Part shown: positions 41,508 to 47,329 of the stretch, one piece after another | How the letters are laid out: every line of letters begins with the position of its first letter | Position numbering within the stretch: the first letter of the stretch is position 1 | DNA from: an uncultured Lachnospiraceae bacterium | Lineage (GTDB): Bacteria; Bacillota; Clostridia; Lachnospirales; Lachnospiraceae | Reading direction: 5' to 3' | Length of the DNA: 47,329 nucleotides | Assembly: GCA_910584585.1 (NCBI GenBank) | Contig: CAJUBP010000008.1 | Span: 1-47,329 of the forward strand | Notes under the pieces: generated by a model | Seen by the model: the letters and a program-made list of their open reading frames with translations, nothing else | The model's database searches: none | Told to the model about the DNA's origin: nothing | Program-made: the position numbers and the translations under genes

Positions 41508-41605
41508 GGAGCTGCCGGGAAATGGTAGATTTCTGCAATATATGGCTGTGATTCTCTGAGTTTTACGGCCATATGCTGTGCGTGAATTTCGTTCTCCGGC
41601 AGTTC
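41508..41605. repeat. Imperfect ~98-bp palindromic repeat, copy B
   Basis: GGAGCTGCCGGGAAATGGTA on the left and ..GAATTTCGTTCTCCGGCAG on the right form imperfect arms, with inner GCAATATATGGC against GCCATATGCTGTGC. It is related to the copy at 45784-45882. It lies just after the chemoreceptor gene. Confidence 0.65.
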
Positions 41606-41679
41606 CTTTCCGTTGATAGATTACAGCTTTTTAAGAGTGTGTTTGAAATATGCTGTAGGGCTCTATTTAGCCAGAATTT

Positions 41680-42213
41680 TTACACAGCCTGAATGGTTCC
41701 GCAGGCTATTTTTGCCCCGGAGTTTCCTGAGGGCTGGGTGGTGAAATCATCCACGTTTCTGTGTATAATTATAGTTTTCCCAATAATATCGGAAACAGAA
41801 AACCGATCTGTGGAGTACATCATCCAGGCGGTGCCGTTATTTCCAAACAGCGGCGGCATATCTCCTTCGTGGGCCGGGTGGGGGCAGAGGGTTGGATTAT
41901 AATGGGAACCGGCATTGGCGTAAGGATCCTCTGTTGTTCCGGTGCAGGAGTGGCCTTCATGGATATGGAAACCGAATATATCTGAATTGCAGGGAGCTGT
42001 TCCGGCCGGAAGACCGTAAATTTCCGCGTTGACTAATACCTCTGCGCCAACGGAATAGAACCGGACCATGCCGATGATCTCTCCGGTTCCGGGATTTCCC
42101 GTAATCTCTGCGTAAGCGTCCGGCATCTGGGTCAGGGCAACCTCCAGAAAGAATCTGCCCGGATTCTCATAGGACTCTTCTGTGAATACAGTATCTATTT
42201 CATAATTATTCAT
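41680..42213 (-). CDS. Cu/Zn superoxide dismutase-family protein without signal peptide
   Basis: A 177-residue SOD_Cu-family protein, which would dismutate superoxide. All metal ligands are in place: H83 and H85 (FGFHIHEGHS), H104 (GSHYNP), H112, H115 and D118 (PHPAHEGD), and H151 (IIIHRNVDD). The disulfide cysteines are C90 and C171. The zinc loop is shorter than usual. There is no signal peptide or membrane segment, so the protein appears cytoplasmic, unusual for bacterial SodC. AGGAG precedes the ATG. Whether activity is retained is unknown. Confidence 0.88.
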   Translation of the reverse strand: MNNYEIDTVFTEESYENPGRFFLEVALTQMPDAYAEITGNPGTGEIIGMVRFYSVGAEVLVNAEIYGLPAGTAPCNSDIFGFHIHEGHSCTGTTEDPYANAGSHYNPTLCPHPAHEGDMPPLFGNNGTAWMMYSTDRFSVSDIIGKTIIIHRNVDDFTTQPSGNSGAKIACGTIQAV

Positions 42214-42412
42214 AATAATCTCCTAAATCTTGTTTTATCATTTAAACTATATTGCGCGGATGCGCAGGCAGGTTATTTCTACTATAATATGATTGGGGAA
42301 CAAAAAAGTGCGGGAAAGCCGCATGTCCGGTGCTGTAGAGGGGCTTGTCCCGTAAGGGGCAGGTCTACTCGGCCAGAGGCAAGTCTATTCGACCATATTG
42401 CCAAAGAAAGTC

Positions 42413-42442
42413 TTTACACCGAAACAGCCTTTTTGATATAAT
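42413..42442 (+). promoter_or_regulatory. Promoter feeding the hairpin upstream of galK
   Basis: TTTACA (42413-42418) and TATAAT (42437-42442), spacing 18. It would start an RNA near 42449 that meets a terminator within 70 bases. Confidence 0.5.
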
Positions 42443-42466
42443 AAAAGCATCTTTCAAATAGGATAG

Positions 42467-42515
42467 AAAAGGCGTAAAGTTTTTGTATATTTTCGAGATG
42501 CTTTACGCCTTTTTT
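42467..42515. terminator. Strong hairpin with T-run upstream of galK
   Basis: AAAGGCGTAAAG (42468-42479) pairs with CTTTACGCCTTT (42501-42512), loop about 21 bases, followed by a T-run on the plus strand and T-rich sequence on the minus. AAAGCATCT (42444-42452) could instead pair with AGATGCTTT (42497-42505), which would exclude the terminator stem. Confidence 0.75.
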
Positions 42516-42546
42516 AAAGAAAGCAGGATTAATTTTACTAAATATA

Positions 42547-42575
42547 TTGACTGTTTACTAAAAGGCATTTATAAT
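42547..42575 (+). promoter_or_regulatory. SigA-type promoter of galKT
   Basis: TTGACT (42547-42552) and TATAAT (42570-42575), spacing 17. The leader to galK is about 95 bases. Confidence 0.8.
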
Positions 42576-42675
42576 ACCAGTAGAGGCATAGAAGGCGCAC
42601 ATCACTATTTTATGGAAGCTTTCCTATTATCCTGAACAGGGATGAATCATATTAAGAAAGGCAGGGCAAAGTCCG

Positions 42676-43956
42676 ATGAAAGAAACAAAAGTATTACTGG
42701 AAGAATTTGCAGCAAAGAAGCATCAGGAACGTCTGAAAGAGATCTATGTGGATCCGGGCGTACTGGACTATCAGAATGAGCGTTATCAGGAGGCAATCCG
42801 CAAGTACGAAGAGTTGTTCGGTTCCGGAGAGGCGGAACTCTACAGTGCGGCAGGCAGAAGCGAAGTGGGAGGCAATCACACAGATCATCAGCACGGGGAA
42901 GTGTTAGCGGCGTCCATTAACCTGGATGCCATTGCGGTGGTAGGGAAATTAAATGAGCCTGTGATTAAGCTTTTGTCAGACGGATATCCTATGATTACCG
43001 TGGATCTTTCCCAGTTGGAGAAGCGGGACGCGGAAGAAGGAACTTCTGCCGGGCTGATTCGCGGCATGGCTTACGGCCTTAAGGAGAACGGCCATGAGAT
43101 TGGAGGATTTCAGGCATATGTGACCAGCGATGTGTTAAACGGAGCGGGAATGTCAAGTTCCGCCGCGTTTGAGGTGCTTGTAGGAACGATCCTTTCCGGC
43201 CTGTACAATGGGATGTCCGTCAGTCCGGTGGAAATTGCCCAGGTGGCCCAGTACGCGGAAAATGTGTATTTCGGCAAGCCCTGCGGCCTGATGGATCAGA
43301 TGGCGTGTTCCGTAGGAGGGCTGATCCATATTGATTTTGCTGATCCGGAGCATCCTTTGGTGGAAAAAGTGGGAGTAGACTTCAGCTCTTATCATCACAG
43401 TCTCTGCATTACCGATACCAAAGGCTCCCATGCGGATTTGACCGACGATTACGCCATGATTCCCCAGGAAATGAAAAAGGTGGCAGGATTCTTCGGAAAA
43501 GAATTTTTGCGGGAAGTGGATGCTGCGGATTTTTATAAAAACATTCCCGGCGTCCGCAAGGAATGCGGCGATCGGCCGGTGCTTCGGGCTCTGCATTTCT
43601 TCGAAGAGGATAAGCGGGTGGAGCATGAAGTTGCAGCATTAAAAGCCGGAGATTTCCAGGGATTTTTAGATATTGTGAAAGAATCCGGAGACTCTTCTTT
43701 CAAATATCTCCAGAATATTTATACTAATAAAGACGTACAGAACCAGAGCGTTTCCATGGGTCTTGCCCTCAGTGACGCCATTCTTCCCGGCCATGGGGTA
43801 AGCCGCGTTCACGGCGGCGGATTTGCCGGAACCATTCAGGCGTTTGTGGCGGATGATTTTGTGGAAGAGTACAGAGAAGCTTTGGATAACCTCTACGGCG
43901 AAGGCTCCTGCCATGTCCTGAAGGTACGCCCCTTCGGCGGGATAAAAATTTTATGA
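42676..43956 (+). CDS. galK: Galactokinase
   Basis: A 426-residue GHMP kinase phosphorylating galactose at C1. The galactokinase signature appears as SAAGRSEVGGNHTDHQHGEV, the form found in Clostridia. The phosphate loop is LNGAGMSSSAAFEVL, with catalytic Asp in GKPCGLMDQMA and motif 3 as RVHGGGFAGTIQAF. First gene of galK-galT, 25 bases before galT. Confidence 0.95.
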   Translation: MKETKVLLEEFAAKKHQERLKEIYVDPGVLDYQNERYQEAIRKYEELFGSGEAELYSAAGRSEVGGNHTDHQHGEVLAASINLDAIAVVGKLNEPVIKLLSDGYPMITVDLSQLEKRDAEEGTSAGLIRGMAYGLKENGHEIGGFQAYVTSDVLNGAGMSSSAAFEVLVGTILSGLYNGMSVSPVEIAQVAQYAENVYFGKPCGLMDQMACSVGGLIHIDFADPEHPLVEKVGVDFSSYHHSLCITDTKGSHADLTDDYAMIPQEMKKVAGFFGKEFLREVDAADFYKNIPGVRKECGDRPVLRALHFFEEDKRVEHEVAALKAGDFQGFLDIVKESGDSSFKYLQNIYTNKDVQNQSVSMGLALSDAILPGHGVSRVHGGGFAGTIQAFVADDFVEEYREALDNLYGEGSCHVLKVRPFGGIKIL

Positions 43957-43981
43957 AATAAAAAGAAAGGAAGATCCCCTT

Positions 43982-45487
43982 ATGATTAACGAAGCAATCA
44001 AGAAATTAGTCTGCTACGGATTAGAACACGGCCTGGTGGGAGAAGAGGACGTTATCTTCACCACGAACCGTCTTTTGGAAACTTTGCAGATGGACGAATA
44101 CGAAGAACCGGAAGAAACTTACATAGACGTAGATTTGGAAGCCGTTTTGAAAGAACTTTTAGACTATGCGTATGAGCACGGCGTACTGGAAGAAAACGGC
44201 GTAGTATACCGTGATCTCTTTGACACAAAACTGATGGCGCAGCTGATGCCCCGCCCCAGCGACGTCATCGGAAGATTCTGGGATATTTACCACAGGGACG
44301 GCCCTAAGGCAGCCACGGATTTCTATTATCAGCTCAGCCAGGACAGCGACTATATCCGCCGCTACCGGATTGCGAAAGACGTGAAATGGAAAGCCCAGAC
44401 CCCATACGGGGAGATGGATATTACCATCAACCTTTCCAAGCCGGAAAAAGATCCCAAGGCCATTGCGGCGGCCAAAAACGCCAAGCAGGCCGGATATCCC
44501 AAATGTCTGCTTTGCGTGGAAAATGAAGGGTATGCCGGGCGTGTCAACCATCCGGCAAGGCAGAATCACCGGATTATTCCGGTTACCATCCAGGACAGCC
44601 GCTGGGGATTCCAGTATTCTCCCTATGTGTACTACAATGAGCACTGCATTGTGTTCAACTCCCAGCATATTCCGATGAAAATTGACCACGGCACCTTCTG
44701 CAAGCTCTTTGATTTTGTGAAACAGTTCCCCCATTATATTGTGGGTTCCAATGCGGATTTGCCCATCGTGGGAGGTTCTATTTTAAGCCATGACCATTTC
44801 CAGGGCGGAAGCTATGAATTTGCCATGGCGAAAGCTCCTGTGGAACGGGAATTTACGGTGAAAGGCTTTGAGGATGTAAAGGCAGGCATTGTAAAATGGC
44901 CCATGTCCGTGATTCGGATTGCCGGCGGGGATACCGGCAGGCTGATTGCCCTTGCGGACGTAATATTGGAAGCCTGGAGAGGATATACCGACGAAGACGC
45001 GTTTATTTTTGCGGAAACGGACGGAGAGCCTCACAACACCATTACGCCGATTGCCAGAAAACGTGGGGATTTGTATGAACTGGATTTGGTGCTGCGCAAC
45101 AATATCACCACAGAGGAACATCCCATGGGCCTTTACCATCCCCATGCGGAACTGCACCATATCAAGAAAGAAAATATCGGCCTGATTGAAGTGATGGGCC
45201 TTGCCGTTCTTCCGGCCCGCTTGAAAGATGAGATGGAGCTGCTGGCGGACGCCATTGTAAATAAAAAGGATATCCAGGCAAATGAAACCATCTGCAAACA
45301 TGGGGACTGGGTCAAAGAGTTTCTTCCGAAATATGAGGAAGTGACAAAGGAAAATGTAATGGATATTTTGCACAAAGAAATTGCTCTGGTATTCAGCAAA
45401 GTGCTGGAGCATGCCGGAGTGTATAAGAGGGATGAAGCAGGGCAGAAGGCGTTTGACAGATTTACGGCAAGTCTGAGCAGGGAGTAA
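43982..45487 (+). CDS. galT: Galactose-1-phosphate uridylyltransferase, class II
   Basis: A 501-residue class II GalT, exchanging UMP between UDP-glucose and galactose 1-phosphate. The class II core is visible as DLPIVGGSILSHDHFQGG (active His), with CLLCVENEGYAGR and HNTITPIARKRGD. This class lacks the zinc site of class I. It follows galK in the same operon with GAAAGGAAG as the ribosome site. galE is not in the window. Confidence 0.95.
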   Translation: MINEAIKKLVCYGLEHGLVGEEDVIFTTNRLLETLQMDEYEEPEETYIDVDLEAVLKELLDYAYEHGVLEENGVVYRDLFDTKLMAQLMPRPSDVIGRFWDIYHRDGPKAATDFYYQLSQDSDYIRRYRIAKDVKWKAQTPYGEMDITINLSKPEKDPKAIAAAKNAKQAGYPKCLLCVENEGYAGRVNHPARQNHRIIPVTIQDSRWGFQYSPYVYYNEHCIVFNSQHIPMKIDHGTFCKLFDFVKQFPHYIVGSNADLPIVGGSILSHDHFQGGSYEFAMAKAPVEREFTVKGFEDVKAGIVKWPMSVIRIAGGDTGRLIALADVILEAWRGYTDEDAFIFAETDGEPHNTITPIARKRGDLYELDLVLRNNITTEEHPMGLYHPHAELHHIKKENIGLIEVMGLAVLPARLKDEMELLADAIVNKKDIQANETICKHGDWVKEFLPKYEEVTKENVMDILHKEIALVFSKVLEHAGVYKRDEAGQKAFDRFTASLSRE

Positions 45488-45533
45488 GTTACTTTCGGGC
45501 AAAACTGTCAGTTTTGATAGAAAGGGTGATTCT

Positions 45534-45716
45534 ATGACAGAAAAAGAAATGATTAAAATGTCAATAGAGGAGTTTTCAAGAGTACAGGATTGGATGATGA
45601 TGTCAGAGAAAGAATCGGAAGTCTATCAATCCCTGAAAAAAAGATATCTTGACTTAAAAGTTATCCTTACTTCTTCCGGCGTGAGTCTTACGGAAATTGA
45701 TCGGGTAAAGGAATAG
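45534..45716 (+). CDS. Small uncharacterised protein, 60 aa
   Basis: A 60-residue acidic, Met- and Glu-rich, probably helical protein starting MTEKEMIKMSIEEFSRVQDW. GAAAGGGTG precedes the ATG. I do not recognise a domain. It follows galT by 46 bases and could be on the same transcript. No membrane segment. Confidence 0.65.
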   Translation: MTEKEMIKMSIEEFSRVQDWMMMSEKESEVYQSLKKRYLDLKVILTSSGVSLTEIDRVKE

Positions 45717-45783
45717 ATCTTTCTTAGAAACTCTTTAGAAAATATGCCCGGCACGTTCAGAGGCGAATTATTTATCAGAGGAA

Positions 45784-45882
45784 GGGACTGTCGGGAAATG
45801 GCAAATTTACACAATATATAGATATAAATCCTAGAACTTCAAACTATATATTGTAGAAGAATTTCATTTCCCGACAGCCTCC
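45784..45882. repeat. ~99-bp palindromic (MITE-like) repeat, copy A
   Basis: Arms GACTGTCGGGAAATG (left, from 45786) and CATTTCCCGACAGCC (right, 45865-45879) are nearly perfect inverses. Inner ACAATATATAG (45811-45821) pairs with CTATATATTGT (45844-45854). It sits between the small-protein gene and the NifX gene, where it may also act as a bidirectional end for both transcripts. Confidence 0.8.
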
Positions 45883-45893
45883 TGAATCATTGC

Positions 45894-46640
45894 TTATGAA
45901 TGGCAGCTTTCCGATCCGCACCCGTGATTCCCACAGGTATGGCCTTCTTCATGGCTGTGGTGGCTGCACATTGTATCCGGGTCATAGACAAGCTGTCCTT
46001 TCAGGAAGGATTCCACCTGGGCGTCCGCGTCTCCGGTGGCGCCGGGATACAGATCAATTCCGGCTTCAGCCAGAGCATTTCTCGCTCCTCCGCCGATTCC
46101 GCCGCAAATCAGCACATCTATGCCGCCGTTTTGCAGAAATCCTGCCAAAGCGCCGTGCCCCTGGCCGTTGGTGTCTACAATTTCAGAGGATGCAACGGTT
46201 CCGTTTTCCACTTCATACACTTTAAATTGGCTGGTATGTCCAAAATGCTGAAATACCTGTCCGTTTTCATAAGTAACTGCAATCTTCATAATATGTTCTC
46301 CTTTTTTCTTATTTTTGCCCTTTCCAGGGCAGCCCTTGGGAATGGAGCAGATCTGATAACTGCCGCCGTCAATGGTAAGGGAAGAGCCCTCCACCAGAAA
46401 ACGGGCCAGTTTCCGCCGGGCCTGTGTGTACAGTGCCTGAATCGTCGTGCGTCCGGTTCCCATCCAGGCAGCGGCTTCCTGCTGAGTCAGTCCCTGATAG
46501 TCCAGTAGCCGGATGACCTCGTATTCTTCAACACTGAGCTGTAATCCCGGATGCTGCGCCGACGCGTCATGTTTTTCCGCATAAAAGCGGGTGCAGATGG
46601 GCATTCTGCATACCCTTCTTGGTTTGCTGGGACGGGCCAT
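45894..46640 (-). CDS. DUF134 HTH protein fused to a NifX/NifB-type domain
   Basis: A 248-residue fusion. Residues 1-110 are DUF134, a sigma-70 region 4-like helix-turn-helix (RPSKPRRVCRMP, YEVIRLLDYQGLTQQEAAAW, RTTIQALYTQARRKLA). Residues about 118-225 are a dinitrogenase iron-molybdenum cofactor domain (NifX/NifB C-terminal; MKIAVTYENGQVFQHFGHTS, VLICGGIGGGARNAL), which in relatives binds Fe-S clusters. The tail is Cys/His-rich (CSHHSHEEGHTC, CGSESCHS). The start at 46640 follows AGGAGG. Inside, ATG 46289 has its own AAGGAG site, so the NifX half may also be made alone. These are often separate adjacent genes. No nif genes are near, so a role in Fe-S or metal handling is inferred. Confidence 0.88.
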   Translation of the reverse strand: MARPSKPRRVCRMPICTRFYAEKHDASAQHPGLQLSVEEYEVIRLLDYQGLTQQEAAAWMGTGRTTIQALYTQARRKLARFLVEGSSLTIDGGSYQICSIPKGCPGKGKNKKKGEHIMKIAVTYENGQVFQHFGHTSQFKVYEVENGTVASSEIVDTNGQGHGALAGFLQNGGIDVLICGGIGGGARNALAEAGIDLYPGATGDADAQVESFLKGQLVYDPDTMCSHHSHEEGHTCGNHGCGSESCHS

Positions 46641-46750
46641 AGAAGTTCCTCCTGGATTATGTCTGATTTGTGTCCGGCAGTTTGGTGTTACTGCTGCCAA
46701 GAGTCTGTTGGATGCTCTTTTGTCCAGAGCCTGTTTCGTGCTCTATTCAC

Positions 46751-46789
46751 AGTATAAAACAATTATTAACATATGTCAATAATTGTTTT
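46751..46789 (-). promoter_or_regulatory. Promoter within a 34-bp near-perfect palindrome
   Basis: On the reverse strand TTGACA (46779-46774) and TATACT (46756-46751), spacing 17, drive the DUF134-NifX gene. The same bases lie in a palindrome, 46756-46789: arms AAAACAATTATT and AATAATTGTTTT around a centre with ACATATGT. It mismatches at only one base pair. This is a strong operator candidate. Confidence 0.75.
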
Positions 46790-46865
46790 CGCAGATGTTG
46801 TTGTGAAGTAAATAAATTCATGTTACACTACCATTGACAGACCATAATAACAGGAGGTGGCTTAG

Positions 46866-47329
46866 TTGAAAAAATTAAACAAAATGTTCAGCCTGATGCT
46901 TGCGGCTGCACTGTGCCTGGGGGAAATCTGCACGGCGCAGGCGGCTGCAGCGGGAAATTCGCCGGAATCAATTGAGGCGTCAGCAGATCCGGCTGAATCA
47001 GCCGGGGCAGCAGAGAATCAGGATGGGATGCCGGAAGAGGAAAATCAGTTTCATGCAGAGAAGAATCAGAAGCCGGAGGAAGGCCAGTCCCTGAAGGGCG
47101 GCGCAGCCGGAGAGGCAGAAGCGGCGCCGGAGCCAGGGGAAAGCCAGCCCCAGGAAGGCGATGCCAAAGAGGCAGAAACGGTGCAGGAGTTAGGGGAAAA
47201 CCAGTCCCAGGAAAGCGGCGCTGCCGAAAAGGCAGAAGCAGTGCAGGAGCCAGGGGAAAGCCGGTCTCAGGAAGGCGGCGCTGCCGAAAAGGCAGAAGCA
47301 GTGCAGGAGCCAGGGGAAAGCCGGTCTCA
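46866..47329 (+). CDS. Exported Glu/Ala-rich tandem-repeat protein, cut by window end
   Basis: The frame is open from TTG 46866 to the window edge, 154 codons so far. GGAGG lies 9 bases upstream. The N-terminus is a signal peptide (MKKLNKMFSLMLAAALCL, cleavage near AQAAA). The rest is rich in Glu, Gln, Ala and Gly, with a 19-20 residue repeat such as SQEGGAAEKAEAVQEPGE. The C-terminal domain that would show function (enzyme, adhesin, anchor) is outside the window. Low-complexity linkers like this are common at the start of Lachnospiraceae cell-surface proteins. The last two repeat units are nearly identical in DNA. Confidence 0.8.
   Translation, partial: MKKLNKMFSLMLAAALCLGEICTAQAAAAGNSPESIEASADPAESAGAAENQDGMPEEENQFHAEKNQKPEEGQSLKGGAAGEAEAAPEPGESQPQEGDAKEAETVQELGENQSQESGAAEKAEAVQEPGESRSQEGGAAEKAEAVQEPGESRS
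47079..47329 (+). repeat. 57-60 bp in-frame tandem repeats
   Basis: Units begin GAA(G/A)(G/A)CC at 47079, 47139, 47196, 47256 and 47316, with lengths 60, 57, 60 and 60 before the window ends. The third and fourth units are almost identical. Confidence 0.88.

Larger units (their letters stand above)
42214..42675. other. Intergenic gap before galK with a short transcript signal
   Basis: This 462-base gap carries a promoter-hairpin pair and the galK promoter, listed separately. At 42308-42345 the sequence GCCGCATGTCCGGTGCTGT followed by AGAGGGG resembles, weakly, a group II intron segment. Degenerate 20-base direct repeats lie at about 42340-42405. No ORF is supported. Confidence 0.5.

Noticed and set aside
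42308..42345. Resemblance to a group II intron segment (GCCGCATGTCCGGTGCTGT)
   Set aside because: Only about 30 bases look similar from memory. No domain V, no reverse transcriptase and no intron boundaries are visible.
1..47329. CRISPR arrays, tRNA and rRNA genes
   Set aside because: No regularly spaced short repeats with unique spacers and no rRNA segments were seen. No tRNA cloverleaf was recognised by eye, though a covariance-model scan would be needed to exclude tRNAs fully.

Overview
The window looks like a chromosomal segment from a gut-type Lachnospiraceae (Clostridia, Bacillota). This rests on the gene families present: scpAB, a T-box-controlled pheST, class II galT with a matching galK, a divergent EF-G-like GTPase, a DUF134/NifX protein and an FCD-type GntR regulator. 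It also rests on strong AGGAG ribosome binding sites and TTGACA/TATAAT promoters. Genus and species cannot be fixed from this alone. No rRNA, tRNA or CRISPR array was seen.

Layout. Positions 1-1.97 kb are the right end of an integrated element: a tiny ORF and a large serine recombinase. The element entered a D-Ala-D-Ala carboxypeptidase gene and left only its first ~135 codons (1.95-2.37 kb). Next come a metallophosphoesterase, scpA-scpB and a LUD-domain protein (2.5-5.8 kb). A frameshifted AlbA/Schlafen-type gene follows (6.1-7.6 kb). An ABC exporter, a DUF2156 protein, two COG0523 metal GTPases, a GntR regulator and lepB run from 7.8 to 14.1 kb. A hybrid histidine kinase broken by one amber codon occupies 14.2-16.4 kb. 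Then ilvD, nfo, an M15 peptidase and a MATE exporter (16.5-21.5 kb), and T-box-pheS-pheT-queA (21.7-26.9 kb). A compact accessory stretch at 26.9-34.1 kb holds a par/Fst-like type I toxin-antitoxin locus, a TetR regulator divergent from an MMPL-GLUG chimera, a secreted Cys/His-repeat protein, a glycerol dehydrogenase-like enzyme and an IbrA/IbrB-like pair. The rest is aroA-tyrA (reverse), the EF-G-like gene, a chemotaxis receptor, a Cu/Zn-SOD family protein, galK-galT, a small protein, DUF134-NifX, and the start of an exported repeat protein cut by the window edge.

How genes work together. pheST is one operon read through a tRNA-Phe-type T-box. galKT is a Leloir unit behind its own promoter. 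aroA/tyrA serve aromatic amino acid synthesis. Two COG0523 GTPases, the secreted Cys/His-repeat protein, the Cu/Zn-SOD family protein and the Cys/His-tailed NifX protein are all probable metal binders, but nothing links them into one regulon.

Most notable points. (1) A 35-codon membrane peptide and a convergent antisense RNA share a bidirectional terminator and direct repeats, the geometry of the pAD1 par locus. (2) A signal-peptide protein is made of nine 17-residue Cys/His units. (3) Three coding regions are broken or fused: a two-frameshift AlbA gene with an A_AAA_AAG heptamer, a one-stop hybrid kinase, and an in-frame MMPL-GLUG chimera. (4) Short intergenic minisatellites and ~100-bp hairpin repeats are scattered through otherwise ordinary gene neighbourhoods.
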